A DNA stretch of 64,000 nucleotides. It comes from Pandoraea faecigallinarum (lineage in GTDB: Bacteria; Pseudomonadota; Gammaproteobacteria; Burkholderiales; Burkholderiaceae). Positions 22,287-31,560 of the stretch are shown piece by piece. The first letter of the stretch is position 1. Every line of letters begins with the position of its first letter. The notes below the pieces were generated by a model. The model was not told the DNA's origin, searched no databases, and saw nothing but the letters and a program-made list of their open reading frames with translations. The stretch covers positions 1,240,001 to 1,304,000 of the forward strand of contig NZ_CP011807.3 in NCBI RefSeq assembly GCF_001029105.3, written 5' to 3'. The translations under genes were made by a program, and so were the position numbers.

Positions 22287-23735
22287 CTAGTCCGTGACCA
22301 GTGCGTGAAAGCGCTCGGCGCCCATGAGCGAGGGCGTCTCGTATATGGCGCCGGCCGGTGTGGGCAGGCAGACGTCGAAGCTAACGCCATCGCGAGGGCT
22401 CACAATATCGAGTTTGCCCTCGGCGATCTCGCGTGCGGCAACGAGTAACGGCCAGTATCTGACTTTCACGAGGCGCTGGTGGTTTGCCGTACGTGAGTGC
22501 CGTCTCAGCGTCAGCTCGGACAGATTGACGCCCGCGAGTTCCGGCCGCGACGCGAGACGCGCTTCGAACAACGCTTCTTCGGAGACGGGCGGCTCGAAGT
22601 GAAGCAGGGCTTCGAACCGGTGACTCAGTTCCCCGTGAAGCGCGGCGCGTTGCCGCCAGACGTTGGCCGATTCGGTGAGCCGCTTGATTTCCGGCGACGG
22701 CCGGGGCAGGGCGGTCGTGGTGTTCGACTGCGCCGGTAAGGACGAGACGAGCGTCGTCCAGATTTCCCGGTCTGCCGGGAGCGATGCCCCTTGCGCACCG
22801 GGCAGCAAAGGTATCTGCACGTACGTGCTCACATACTCCAGCACGCTGAGAATGCGCCCCGGCAAGCCGGCGCCCATGGCGCTCATCTGCCGGGATATCT
22901 CCGCAAGCACGTGGCCTGCGGTATGCAGCGAGGTCTCGATTCGCCCGCGAGAGCCGGTCGATGAGACGCCGCGCGAGAGGTCTGCGCCTTGGGACGTGGC
23001 GCCGCGCGGTGTGGACCCCGGCTCGAATGGCGTAGCGAGACGCGGGCAGAGCGGCGCGGGCAGGGCATTATACAGCGAGCCGGCATACACCATGGCGAGC
23101 AGCCACCCGGTCTTTCCCGACCGGGTGAAGTTCAGGGCGGGCGTCGCCATGGCGGATTCCCGCATGATGGCGGGATCGACATCGTAGGCCGGAAGGCCGC
23201 GCGCATCATGTCCGGAGCCGAGCCAGCGAAAGTCCTGCAACGCGCGGAGGATGCTGTCACGCCACCGGCGAAAGTCATGACGCCATTCGCCGCCCACCCG
23301 GCATGTGCCGGGGGCCCGCACGCCGGCCCGCACCAGAGACCTTTCGAGGCTGCGCAGGGTCGAATTTCTGAACAGATAGTCGAAAATGTCCTCGACAGTC
23401 TCGGAAGGCGCGAGCGCGCCCAGTCTTTCGGCCAGCATGGTGAGGCAGCAGGCGCCGAGCACTGGCTGGGATTCGGTCAGCTGGGCCAGACGATCGATTC
23501 TCTCGATGTCCAGACAGGCGAGCACTTCGGGGGGCACGCCCCGCTCGGCGAGCGACAGCAACAAACCCAGGGCGGGGCCGGACTCGACCGGTTCGTCGAG
23601 TATGCCGCACGCTGTCTCGGCGAGGTCGCCGAACTGCTGGATCGTGTGCGCACGTATCGCTTCATGTCTTGCTTCGTCGCCGCCAGTGCGGTCGACGAAC
23701 ACCATTCCCGGTGAAGGGGCAACAATGTTGAGCAT
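22287..23735 (-). CDS. N-terminal segment of the interrupted toxin-like gene, 482 residues
   Basis: Open piece one, from the ATG at 23735 to the TAG at 22287. It has no signal peptide. The sequence is helical and repeats no known catalytic motif; a hydrophobic segment (GWLLAMVYAGSLYNALPAPL) lies near residue 210. The final part (LVKVRYWPLLVAAREIAEG, DGVSFDVCLPTPAG) continues sensibly past the TAG into the next piece. If translated alone it would be a truncated product. Confidence 0.5.
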   Translation of the reverse strand: MLNIVAPSPGMVFVDRTGGDEARHEAIRAHTIQQFGDLAETACGILDEPVESGPALGLLLSLAERGVPPEVLACLDIERIDRLAQLTESQPVLGACCLTMLAERLGALAPSETVEDIFDYLFRNSTLRSLERSLVRAGVRAPGTCRVGGEWRHDFRRWRDSILRALQDFRWLGSGHDARGLPAYDVDPAIMRESAMATPALNFTRSGKTGWLLAMVYAGSLYNALPAPLCPRLATPFEPGSTPRGATSQGADLSRGVSSTGSRGRIETSLHTAGHVLAEISRQMSAMGAGLPGRILSVLEYVSTYVQIPLLPGAQGASLPADREIWTTLVSSLPAQSNTTTALPRPSPEIKRLTESANVWRQRAALHGELSHRFEALLHFEPPVSEEALFEARLASRPELAGVNLSELTLRRHSRTANHQRLVKVRYWPLLVAAREIAEGKLDIVSPRDGVSFDVCLPTPAGAIYETPSLMGAERFHALVTD

Positions 23736-23925
23736 GGGAGACGCTCCAGTGGACGCCGGAATCGACGGCGGGACGTGCGGGATCGATCAGCGCATGGCAC
23801 AAGGCCGTTCCTGCACCGCCAGTCTGTTCGGGACAGAGGTGCAACAGCTTGCAGAATGTGTTCAACGTGCGGGCGGCAAGCGACGTCAGGACAGGGAGGG
23901 AACGTCGCCGCGACGCGGAGGCGGT

Positions 23926-23985
23926 GGTGGAGGAAGCGGTGGAGGAAGCGGTGGAGGAAGCGGTGGAGGAAGCGGACGGGGCGGG
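23926..23985. repeat. Five tandem copies of a 12-bp unit
   Basis: GGTGGAGGAAGC is repeated five times without change (23926-23985) in the gap between cbiX and the toxin-like gene. In one plus-strand frame it would read Gly-Gly-Gly-Ser, in minus-strand frames His-Arg-Phe-Leu or Ser-Thr-Ala-Ser, but no real gene covers it. Its copy number may vary between strains. Confidence 0.85.
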
Positions 23986-24017
23986 CGGCGTGGCACGAGG
24001 CCGGCTCGTCCAGGTGT

Positions 24018-24404
24018 TCAGGTGCGGTCGAGTTCGTTCGCGCAGTAGGTCGCGAGCGCATGCAGCACGGCGTCGTCTTCGCCGATAGCGGCGCTTACGC
24101 GAATCTTCACGCCGGGCCAGGCCGCGCGGCACGCGTCGGCGAGCGCCGGCAGATCGCGCCGGACATGACCGCCCTGACCGAGAAACACCGGTACGACGGT
24201 AATCGTCTCGCTACCCTGACGCACGAGGCCCGCTATGGCGTCGCCGAGATTCGGCGTCATGAGTTCGAGAAACGCGAGGCTCACGTCGGCGTCCGGGCGC
24301 TGCGCGCGCAGCTTGTCGCGCAGGCGCTCGAACGGTTCGGCCCAGCGCGGGTCGCGCGAGCCGTGAGCGAAGAGAACGATGCCGGGTTTGCCGCTCATCG
24401 GCAT
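24018..24404 (-). CDS. cbiX: Sirohydrochlorin chelatase-like protein (CbiX/SirB small type)
   Basis: 128 residues starting 5 bases after the lptG stop; a second ATG two codons on is also possible. The N-terminus KPGIVLFAHGSRDPRWAEPF carries the metal-binding His of class II chelatases, and VVPVFLGQGGHVRRDLP carries the second conserved His. The single-domain size matches CbiX-short/SirB enzymes that insert Fe or Co into sirohydrochlorin. With cobA at 18307 it would complete the siroheme branch, although the dehydrogenase step is not encoded here. It is co-transcribed with lptF-lptG rather than with the cys genes. Confidence 0.88.
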   Translation of the reverse strand: MPMSGKPGIVLFAHGSRDPRWAEPFERLRDKLRAQRPDADVSLAFLELMTPNLGDAIAGLVRQGSETITVVPVFLGQGGHVRRDLPALADACRAAWPGVKIRVSAAIGEDDAVLHALATYCANELDRT

Positions 24405-24408
24405 GGCC

Positions 24409-25548
24409 TCAATGCTTATCTACCCAGCGCAACGCCCCGATGGCGAGCACCAGATAGAGCAACGACGGTAACGCCGCCGTGAACCACGCCGGCCAGGTGT
24501 TGAGCAGCCCCAGATGCGAGAACAGATTGTTGAGCAACTGGAAGCTCATGCCGAGCATGATGCCGCCGAACACCTTCAGGCCGATGGCCCCGGCACGGGC
24601 GTGCAGATAGGCGAACGGCAATGCCAGCGCCATCATCACGAACACGGCGAACGGATATAGCAGCTTTTGCCAGAGCGCGAGATTGTAGCGGTCCGTGTTC
24701 TGCTGGTTTTCCTTCAGGTGGCCGATGTAGCGATAGAGGCTGCCGATTGCCATGTTGTCGGGCGAGACCATCAGCACGGACAGGATCTGGGGCGTGAGCT
24801 CCGAGCGCATCTGCACCGAGTCGATGTGCACCTGCTTGCTCTGCACAAGGGCGCGCAGCGGGTCGTCGCTGGTTGTGGCGTCTGCCGTTGCGGTGAAGAC
24901 CGTCTCGGACACATCGGTCAACTTCCAGAAATTCGGGGCGTCGAACTGTCCCAGCTTGGCCAGGCGCACACTGTCGAGTCGCAACTTGTCGTCGAACTCG
25001 TAGATGCGCACGTTCGCGATGGAGTTATCGGGGTTGAGCGTGCCCACGTTGATGAAGCGGGTGACGCGCTGGCCGTCCTGATCCACGGTGTCCTTGACCC
25101 AGACACCTGAGCGAAAGCCCGCCGACACCGAACTGCCCAGCGCTTCGAGACGGATCTTCTGGGCGAGCTGTTCGGCGTTCGGGGCGATGTACTCGCCGAT
25201 GACGAACGTAATGAGCACCACAGGGAAACCGATCTTGAGCAGCGAGCGCAACGCCTGTCCCGTCGACAGACCGGAGACGCGGAAGATCGTGAATTCCGAA
25301 TTGCCGGCCAGTTGCGCGCAGACGTAGATGGCGGCAATCAGCGAGGCGACCGGAATGATTTCATACATGCGCTGCGGTGCGAACAGCAGCACATAGGCCA
25401 GCGCATGCTGGAAGCGGTAGCCGCCCCGGCCGACGTCGCCGAGTTCGCTCACCAGATCGAAGAAGACGAACAGGCCGACGAAGGCGAGCAAAACGAAGAG
25501 GAACGCCAGATAGATCTGGCGCGCAAAGTATTTCTCGTAGACGCGCAT
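24409..25548 (-). CDS. lptG: LPS export ABC transporter permease LptG
   Basis: 379 residues with the LptF/LptG (YjgP/YjgQ) layout: three membrane segments at the N-terminus (RQIYLAFLFVLLAFVGLFVF onward), a large periplasmic beta-jellyroll domain in the middle, and three more segments at the C-terminus (LYPFAVFVMMALALPFAYLH onward). The conserved SEFTIFRVSGLS coupling region lies near residue 90. With LptF and the ATPase LptB it extracts lipopolysaccharide from the inner membrane and passes it to the LptC-A bridge. The start codon overlaps the lptF stop (TGATG). Confidence 0.95.
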   Translation of the reverse strand: MRVYEKYFARQIYLAFLFVLLAFVGLFVFFDLVSELGDVGRGGYRFQHALAYVLLFAPQRMYEIIPVASLIAAIYVCAQLAGNSEFTIFRVSGLSTGQALRSLLKIGFPVVLITFVIGEYIAPNAEQLAQKIRLEALGSSVSAGFRSGVWVKDTVDQDGQRVTRFINVGTLNPDNSIANVRIYEFDDKLRLDSVRLAKLGQFDAPNFWKLTDVSETVFTATADATTSDDPLRALVQSKQVHIDSVQMRSELTPQILSVLMVSPDNMAIGSLYRYIGHLKENQQNTDRYNLALWQKLLYPFAVFVMMALALPFAYLHARAGAIGLKVFGGIMLGMSFQLLNNLFSHLGLLNTWPAWFTAALPSLLYLVLAIGALRWVDKH

Positions 25549-26675
25549 CAGCGAACCCCTCCCGATGCGCGCATGCCGTCGGCGCCGTTGTTACGGCGCC
25601 GCCCGAACAGTCCGCGAAAGCGCACGCGGCGCACGTAAAGCAGCACGATGATCGTCAACGCGAGCGCGTGAAGCAGCCAGACGCCGATGGCCAGCGGCAG
25701 ACGCTCCTGCGCCACCCAGGCCTGCGAGAGGCTCAACAGGTTGGTGTACGCGAGATAGATGAGCACGGCCATCACGAGGTTGACGGTGCGGCCATGACGC
25801 GGGTTCTGATACGCCAGCGGCACCGCGAGCAGCACCAGGGCGAGGGCGAGCAGCGGCAGGCCGACACGCCAGACGATTTCGCCGCGGAAGATCGGGTTCT
25901 GAATTTCACGGAACAGACGCGCCGTGGGCACCCCCTTGGTCGGCGTATTGTCGACATCGGTCGCCGTCGGATTGTCGATCTTCACACCGTAGCGCTCGAA
26001 CTCCATCACACGGTAGTCGGGCTGGCCGGGCACCCCGTCGTAGCGGCGGCCTTTTTCCAGCACGATGTAGCGATTGCCGTCCTTGGCGGTTTCGATGTGG
26101 CCGTCTTTCGAGACGACGACGTTGACCTTGCCGTTTTCCGTGCCGGAGACGAACACGTTATGGACTTTGGTGGCGTCGCCCGAAACCGTCTCGACGAAGA
26201 ACACGCGATGGCTCGCCGCGCTCTCGCGAAACTGGCCGGGGGAGATCATGGAGACATCGTCGCGCTGGGCGAAGCGGGCTTCGAGCGCCGAAATCTGCTG
26301 GTTCGCCCATGGCCATGCGACCAGTGCGCAGAACGTTACGACAGCCAGATACGGCGCGGCGAAGCGCAACACCGGCTTGATGAAATCGGTGATCGACAGA
26401 CCCGAGGCGAACCACACGACCATTTCGGAGTCGCGGTACCACCGGGTGAGCACGAACAGAATCGAGACGAACAGCGTCACGATCAGAATGACGGCGAGGT
26501 AGCCGATCACGGCCAGGCCGATGAGCACGAGCACGTCGCGCGGATCGGCTTTCCCCGACGCGGCGAAGCCCAGGATGCGGATCATCATGGTGGTGAGCAT
26601 GACGGTGATCAGCACCATGAAGACGGCCCCGGCGGTGTAGTTCAGCTCGCGCTGCAGGGAACGCTGAAAAATCAT
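25548..26675 (-). CDS. lptF: LPS export ABC transporter permease LptF
   Basis: 375 residues, first gene of the lptF-lptG-cbiX run. It starts MIFQRSLQRELNYTAGAVFM and has the same six-membrane-segment plus periplasmic jellyroll layout as LptG, with the coupling motif SEMVVWFASGLSI near residue 88. It pairs with LptG as the two permease halves of the LPS extractor. It is divergent from pepA with 90 bases between the start codons, the usual order in proteobacteria. Confidence 0.95.
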   Translation of the reverse strand: MIFQRSLQRELNYTAGAVFMVLITVMLTTMMIRILGFAASGKADPRDVLVLIGLAVIGYLAVILIVTLFVSILFVLTRWYRDSEMVVWFASGLSITDFIKPVLRFAAPYLAVVTFCALVAWPWANQQISALEARFAQRDDVSMISPGQFRESAASHRVFFVETVSGDATKVHNVFVSGTENGKVNVVVSKDGHIETAKDGNRYIVLEKGRRYDGVPGQPDYRVMEFERYGVKIDNPTATDVDNTPTKGVPTARLFREIQNPIFRGEIVWRVGLPLLALALVLLAVPLAYQNPRHGRTVNLVMAVLIYLAYTNLLSLSQAWVAQERLPLAIGVWLLHALALTIIVLLYVRRVRFRGLFGRRRNNGADGMRASGGVR

Positions 26676-26765
26676 GTGATGACGGTTGGGTGCTCTCGCG
26701 GTTGGGCGAGCGCGGAAAAAAGCGGATAATTGCGGCTCGTACGAATTTTACCCGAGGAAAGCGCG

Positions 26766-28277
26766 ATGGACTTTAGCACAAAAGCCTTCGATTCGACCAA
26801 GGCGGGCCAAGCCGGTCTCGCCAACGCAAAGACCGAATGTCTGGTGGTTGGCGTGTTCGAGCAGCAGCCGCTCGCAGGACTCGCCAAGGCGCTCGACGCC
26901 GCGAGCAAGGGCCTGCTCGCGCGCATGGTCAAGCGCGGCGAACTCGACGGCAAGCTCGGCAGCACCCTGATGCTGCACGAAGTCGCCGGATGGAGCCCGG
27001 CACGTGTGCTGTTCGTCGGTCTGGGGCGCGAAGACCAGCTCTCGCAGAAGCACTTCAACGAAGCCTCGCGCGCCGCCGTGCGCGCCGTGCTGGCCTCGCG
27101 CGCGACGGATGCCCTGTGGACCCTGCCGCAGGCGAAGGTCGTCAACCAGGACGCCGCCTGGGCCGTGCGAGCCTCGGTACTCGCCCTGCGCGACGCGACC
27201 TACCGCTTCACCCAGATGAAGAGCAAGGTCGACGCCGCCAATACGGCGCTGCGCAAGGTCGTCTTCCCGGTCGCACCGGACGACCTGAAAGCGGTCAGGC
27301 TGGCCACAAAGCAAGGCGAAGCGATCGCCAACGGCATGACGCTCACCAAGGACCTCGGCAACCTGCCGGGCAACGTGTGCACGCCGACCTACCTGGCCGA
27401 CACGGCGCGCAAGCTCGCCCGCGAGTTCAAGCTCAAGTCGGAAATCCTCGGCCCGAAGCAGATCGAAGCGCTCAAGATGGGATCGTTCCTGTCGGTGGCG
27501 CGCGGCTCGGTTCAGCCGCCGCAGTTCATCGTCCTCAAATATGAAGGCGGCAGCGCCAAGCAGGCGCCGATCGTGCTCGTGGGCAAGGGCGTGACGTTCG
27601 ACACCGGCGGTATCTCGCTCAAGCCGGGCCAGGGCATGGACGAGATGAAGTACGACATGTGCGGCGCGGGCTCCGTGCTCGGCACGATCCGTGCGGTGGC
27701 CGAGATGGGCCTCAAGCTCAATGTCGTCGCCATTGTGCCGGCGACCGAGAACATGCCGAGCGGCCAGGCGACGAAGCCCGGCGATGTGGTCACGAGCATG
27801 TCCGGCCAGACCATCGAGGTGCTCAATACCGACGCGGAAGGCCGCCTGATTCTGTGCGATGCGCTCACCTACGCGGAACGCTTCAAGCCGGCGGCGGTGA
27901 TCGACGTCGCCACGCTCACCGGCGCCTGCATCATCGCGCTCGGCCATGTTAACTCGGGGCTGTTCTCGAAGAGCGATGCGCTGGCCGACGAACTGCTGGC
28001 AGCGGGCCGTACGACGGGCGACACTGCCTGGCGTCTGCCGGTCGAAGACGAATATCAGGAACAGCTCAAGTCGAACTTCGCGGATGTGGCGAACATCGGC
28101 GGACGTCCGGCCGGCAGCGTGACGGCGGCTTGCTTCCTGTCGCGCTTCACCGAGAAGTACGAATGGGCGCACCTGGACATTGCGGGTACGGCATGGAAGA
28201 GCGGTGCGGCCAAGGGCGCGACGGGCCGTCCGGTGCCGTTGCTCACGCAATTCCTGATCGATCGCGAAGCCCGGTGA
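26766..28277 (+). CDS. pepA: Leucyl aminopeptidase (M17)
   Basis: 503 residues from the ATG at 26766 with AGGAAAG upstream; an in-frame ATG 12 codons earlier lacks a site. The C-terminal catalytic domain contains [20 protein letters not shown] with the metal-binding Lys and Asp, and the M17 signature NTDAEGRL. Members are hexameric, Mn/Zn-dependent cytoplasmic exopeptidases; PepA also binds DNA in E. coli. It overlaps holC by four bases (GTGA). Confidence 0.97.
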   Translation: MDFSTKAFDSTKAGQAGLANAKTECLVVGVFEQQPLAGLAKALDAASKGLLARMVKRGELDGKLGSTLMLHEVAGWSPARVLFVGLGREDQLSQKHFNEASRAAVRAVLASRATDALWTLPQAKVVNQDAAWAVRASVLALRDATYRFTQMKSKVDAANTALRKVVFPVAPDDLKAVRLATKQGEAIANGMTLTKDLGNLPGNVCTPTYLADTARKLAREFKLKSEILGPKQIEALKMGSFLSVARGSVQPPQFIVLKYEGGSAKQAPIVLVGKGVTFDTGGISLKPGQGMDEMKYDMCGAGSVLGTIRAVAEMGLKLNVVAIVPATENMPSGQATKPGDVVTSMSGQTIEVLNTDAEGRLILCDALTYAERFKPAAVIDVATLTGACIIALGHVNSGLFSKSDALADELLAAGRTTGDTAWRLPVEDEYQEQLKSNFADVANIGGRPAGSVTAACFLSRFTEKYEWAHLDIAGTAWKSGAAKGATGRPVPLLTQFLIDREAR

Positions 28278-28690
28278 CCCGCGTCGACTTCCATACGCAT
28301 GTGGCGAACCGGCTCCAATACGCGTGCCGGTTCGCGCGCAAGGTCTACGGGGCCGGGCAGACGCTCGTGGTCGTGGGCGAGCTCGACGTGCTGCGCGCGT
28401 TCGACCAGACCTTGTGGACGTTTTCACCATTGGAGTTCGTGCCGCATTGCTTCACCGGCGACGCGCTTGCCGCGAAGACGCCGGTCGTGCTCGCCGCACC
28501 GCACGAGGAGGCGCAGCATCATCAGGTGCTGCTCAATCTCGCCGCCAGCATTCCAACGCACTTCGCGCGTTTCGAGCGCGTGGTGGAGATCGTCGGCGAC
28601 TCGCCGCAGGATCTGGCGGGCGCGCGCGAGCGCTATCGCTTCTACCGCGACCGCGGTTACACCCTGAACAATTACGACCAACGAGGTTGA
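28274..28690 (+). CDS. holC: DNA polymerase III chi subunit
   Basis: 138 residues from a GTG at 28274 that overlaps the pepA stop. The start [20 protein letters not shown], the [23 protein letters not shown] segment and the [10 protein letters not shown] end match HolC. Chi pairs with psi and links the clamp loader to single-strand binding protein. The pepA-holC order is common in beta- and gamma-proteobacteria. Confidence 0.92.
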   Translation: MTRVDFHTHVANRLQYACRFARKVYGAGQTLVVVGELDVLRAFDQTLWTFSPLEFVPHCFTGDALAAKTPVVLAAPHEEAQHHQVLLNLAASIPTHFARFERVVEIVGDSPQDLAGARERYRFYRDRGYTLNNYDQRG

Positions 28691-28692
28691 CC

Positions 28693-29052
28693 GTGACGAA
28701 CGAGTCCGAGCGCAACGACCCCGGCATTCCCACGCTGACCGAAGTGCTCGTGACCGGCGAAGCGCCGCCCGGCGTGTCTTCGGACGAGGCTGCGCCTGCG
28801 GCCGCCCAGGGCGTGCCGGCCGACGTGGCGGTGTTCGCCGAGCGCGTGAGCGCCCGGCTCACGCTGCAACTGGCCGACGAGATTACGACGATGGTCGAGC
28901 GCCGTTGTCACGACGCGTTGATCGATCAGACATCGTGGCTGGTGCAACTGATCGGCAAGCAGGTCGCCGACGCCTTGCAGGCCCAACTGCCGGCGCGCAT
29001 CCGGCAGGCGGTCATCGAAGAGGTTGCGAAGCAGGTTCGCAGTCAGGGGTGA
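28693..29052 (+). CDS. DUF2486-like small protein
   Basis: 119 residues from a GTG at 28693, two bases after the holC stop. The beginning NDPGIPTLTEVLVTGEAPPG resembles the IPVLTDV start of DUF2486 proteins found downstream of holC in Burkholderiales. The remainder is Ala-rich then helical (AERVSARLTLQLADEITTMV to IEEVAKQV). Role unknown; co-transcribed with pepA and holC. Confidence 0.65.
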   Translation: MTNESERNDPGIPTLTEVLVTGEAPPGVSSDEAAPAAAQGVPADVAVFAERVSARLTLQLADEITTMVERRCHDALIDQTSWLVQLIGKQVADALQAQLPARIRQAVIEEVAKQVRSQG

Positions 29053-29059
29053 CGGCGGG

Positions 29060-29449
29060 TCAGGACCGCGTCGGGCGCGCCATTCCCAGAATCCATTCCG
29101 CCAGACGGCTGGCCTCGCCCGGGGCCAGTTGCGGACTCGCCGGCATCGGAATTTTTCCCCATTTGCCCAGACTGCCGTTAGCGATGGCGCGCGCCAGTTC
29201 GTCGGCGGCGCCCGGTTGCCCGGCATAGCGCCTGGCGATATCCCGATATGACGGGGCGAGCAGCGTCCGGTCGGGCGCGTGACACGTCATGCAATTGCGG
29301 GCGCGGGCAAAGCTTTCCATCGCCCGTGCATCCGGCACGTCGGACGCCGGGGCCGCCGGCGCACGCGTTTGCGCGAGGGCAGCGCCTGCCGCGAGCGCCA
29401 GGTATACGCTCAACATCATCCCGGCATGGGTGCCGGCAAATCCCTTCAT
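29060..29449 (-). CDS. Small class I cytochrome c, periplasmic
   Basis: 129 residues from the ATG at 29449, with GGGGAG upstream. A signal peptide (MMLSVYLALAAGAALAQ) precedes a single haem-binding motif CMTCH (about residues 53-57) and a distal methionine in KIPMPASPQ, as in cytochromes c551/c552. It would carry electrons in the periplasm. It is convergent with the holC run and stands alone, so its partner oxidase or reductase is not known. Confidence 0.9.
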   Translation of the reverse strand: MKGFAGTHAGMMLSVYLALAAGAALAQTRAPAAPASDVPDARAMESFARARNCMTCHAPDRTLLAPSYRDIARRYAGQPGAADELARAIANGSLGKWGKIPMPASPQLAPGEASRLAEWILGMARPTRS

Positions 29450-29716
29450 TCGATACTCCCCGACCGTTGACGGAATTCCGAGGCGATGCGGCGCGCGGAC
29501 ATCTGTGGACGACGACTTCGGCGAACGCATCGACGCGCCATTATACGGTGGCGAAAGACACCCCGAGCGCGTCACGCGCGCATGTAAAAACGGCACGTCC
29601 GCCCCGGCGAACGTGCCGCTGTGCCCATCGGGCATGCCGCTTCAAGCGTGTGCCGAGGCGTTCGATGCGCCCGGCCGGGCCTCGATGCCCGACGCTCAAC
29701 CCTCAGCCCTCAATCC

Positions 29717-31390
29717 TCAACCTGTCACGCCGCCCTTGTTGGCCGGCTGTGCGAGCGCGGCGTACTTGGCCAGCACCCCGCGCGTATAGCGCGGTGCCGG
29801 GGCTTTCCATGCCGCGCGGCGTTTGGCGAGTTCGGCATCGGCCACGTTCAGTTGCAGCAACAGTTTGTGTGCGTCGATGGTGATCGAATCGCCTTCCTGC
29901 ACGAGCGCGATCGTGCCGCCAACGAACGCCTCCGGCGCCACGTGGCCGACCACCATGCCCCACGTTCCGCCCGAGAACCGTCCGGCGGTGATGAACCCGA
30001 CCGATTCGCCAAGCCCTTTGCCGATGATCGCCGACGTCGGCGCCAGCATCTCCGGCATGCCGGGCCCTCCCTTGGGACCAAGATAGCGCAGCACCAAAAT
30101 GTCGCCCGCCTGAATCCTGTCGCCAAGAATCGCCTCCATCGCGCTTTGCTCGTCGTCGAACACGCGCGCCGGGCCGGTAATGACGGGATTTTTCAGGCCG
30201 GTAATCTTCGCCACGGCGCCGTCTTCGGCCAGATTGCCCTTCAGGATGGCGAGATGGCCCTCCTTGTACAAGGCCTTGTCGATGGGGAAGATCACATGCT
30301 GATCGGCGCGCGGCACCGACGGTACGTCCGCCAGTTCTTCGGCGAGGGTGCGTCCGGTGATGGTCATGCACTCGCCATGCAGCAGGCCCGCGTCGAGCAG
30401 AATCCTGAGCACTTGCGGAATGCCGCCGGCCTTGTGCAGATCGGTTGCCACATACTTGCCCGACGGCTTCAGGTCGCAGATGACCGGCACGCGCGCGCGA
30501 ATGCGCTCGAAGTCCTCGATGCTCCACTCGACTTCGGCGGCGTGCGCGATGGCGAGATAGTGCAGCACGGCGTTGGTCGAGCCGCCGGTCGCCATGATGA
30601 GCGCGACGGCGTTCTCGATAGACTTGCGCGTGATGATGTCGCGGGGTTTGAGGTCTTTCTTGACGGCCTCGATCAGCACGCGGGCCGATTCGGCGGCCGA
30701 GTCGACCTTTTCCTGATCGGGGTTCGCCATCGTCGACGAGTAGAGCAGAGACATGCCCAGCGCCTCGAACGACGAACTCATCGTGTTGGCCGTGTACATG
30801 CCGCCGCAGGAGCCCGTGGACGGGCAGGCATGCTTCTCGATGCCCTTGAAGTCGGCCTCGGTCATGCGCCCGGCAGTGAATTCGCCCACGGCTTCGAAGG
30901 AGGAGACGATGGTGAGGTCCTTGCCCTTCCAGTTGCCGGGCTTGATGGTGCCGCCGTAGACGTAGATCCCCGGCACGTTGATGCGCGCCAGTGCGATCAT
31001 GCCGCCCGGCATGTTCTTGTCGCAGCCGCCGATGACGAGCACGCCGTCCATCCACTGACCCTGAACAGCCGTCTCGATACAGTCGGCAATGACCTCGCGC
31101 GAGACGAGCGAATACTTCATGCCCTCCGTGCCCATCGACATGCCGTCGGAAATGGTGGGGGTGCCGAAAATCTGCGGATTGGCCCGATGGGTCTTGATGG
31201 CGTCGACGGCGGCGTCGGCAAGACGCTGCAACCCCGCGTTGCACGGGGTGATCGTCGAATGGCCGTTGGCCACGCCGATCATCGGATTGTCGAAATCTTC
31301 TTCCTTGTAGCCCAGCGCGTAGTACATCGAGCGGTTGGGCGAGCGTGCCACGCCCTGCGTGACATTGCGCGAACGACGATTGAATGCCAT
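29717..31390 (-). CDS. ilvD: Dihydroxy-acid dehydratase, short (557-residue) type
   Basis: 557 residues from the ATG at 31390, preceded by AGGAGA; the frame is open further upstream without a start signal. Fe-S and active-site motifs are [11 protein letters not shown] and [20 protein letters not shown]. It converts 2,3-dihydroxy-3-methylbutyrate and -valerate to the keto-acids for valine, isoleucine and pantothenate. The overall sequence is of the short type common in beta-proteobacteria, actinobacteria and plants (plant members have a [2Fe-2S] cluster). A second, E. coli-type enzyme is encoded 170 bases upstream in the same direction. Confidence 0.95.
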   Translation of the reverse strand: MAFNRRSRNVTQGVARSPNRSMYYALGYKEEDFDNPMIGVANGHSTITPCNAGLQRLADAAVDAIKTHRANPQIFGTPTISDGMSMGTEGMKYSLVSREVIADCIETAVQGQWMDGVLVIGGCDKNMPGGMIALARINVPGIYVYGGTIKPGNWKGKDLTIVSSFEAVGEFTAGRMTEADFKGIEKHACPSTGSCGGMYTANTMSSSFEALGMSLLYSSTMANPDQEKVDSAAESARVLIEAVKKDLKPRDIITRKSIENAVALIMATGGSTNAVLHYLAIAHAAEVEWSIEDFERIRARVPVICDLKPSGKYVATDLHKAGGIPQVLRILLDAGLLHGECMTITGRTLAEELADVPSVPRADQHVIFPIDKALYKEGHLAILKGNLAEDGAVAKITGLKNPVITGPARVFDDEQSAMEAILGDRIQAGDILVLRYLGPKGGPGMPEMLAPTSAIIGKGLGESVGFITAGRFSGGTWGMVVGHVAPEAFVGGTIALVQEGDSITIDAHKLLLQLNVADAELAKRRAAWKAPAPRYTRGVLAKYAALAQPANKGGVTG

Positions 31391-31560
31391 GACGTCTGTC
31401 TCCTGTGAGAATGCGCCACGCCACGGGTTGAGCGCAGCGTCGCACATAGGCGTTGTTGTATCACGCTGTCTTGCTGTGCGGGAGCGGCGCTGGCCTCGAT
31501 GCCGGCCGCCGCTGCGCGACGTCGGGCGAGGACCGCCCGACACGACGTTCCTGCGACGCC

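Larger units (their letters stand above)
19155..23735 (-). pseudogene. Very large toxin-like gene interrupted by two in-frame TAG codons
   Basis: A single reading frame of about 1,526 codons runs from the ATG at 23735 (GGAG box 12 bases upstream) to the stop at 19155, broken only by TAG at 22287-22289 and TAG at 21645-21647. The three open pieces (482, 204 and 811 residues) are in the same phase, the sequence between them reads on sensibly, and the second and third have no ribosome binding site. The protein style matches the large dermonecrotic-toxin-domain/DUF6543 proteins of plant- and host-associated Pseudomonas and Burkholderiales, recalled without a search. Two point mutations (for example CAG to TAG) would explain the breaks; amber readthrough is the alternative. 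It lies opposite in direction to the cys run, with ordinary GC. Confidence 0.65.

Noticed and set aside
23386-24048. Plus-strand frame giving a Gly-Gly-Gly-Ser repeat protein
   Set aside because: The repeat lies in the gap between cbiX and the toxin-like gene, and the rest of the frame is antisense to the latter; no start signal.
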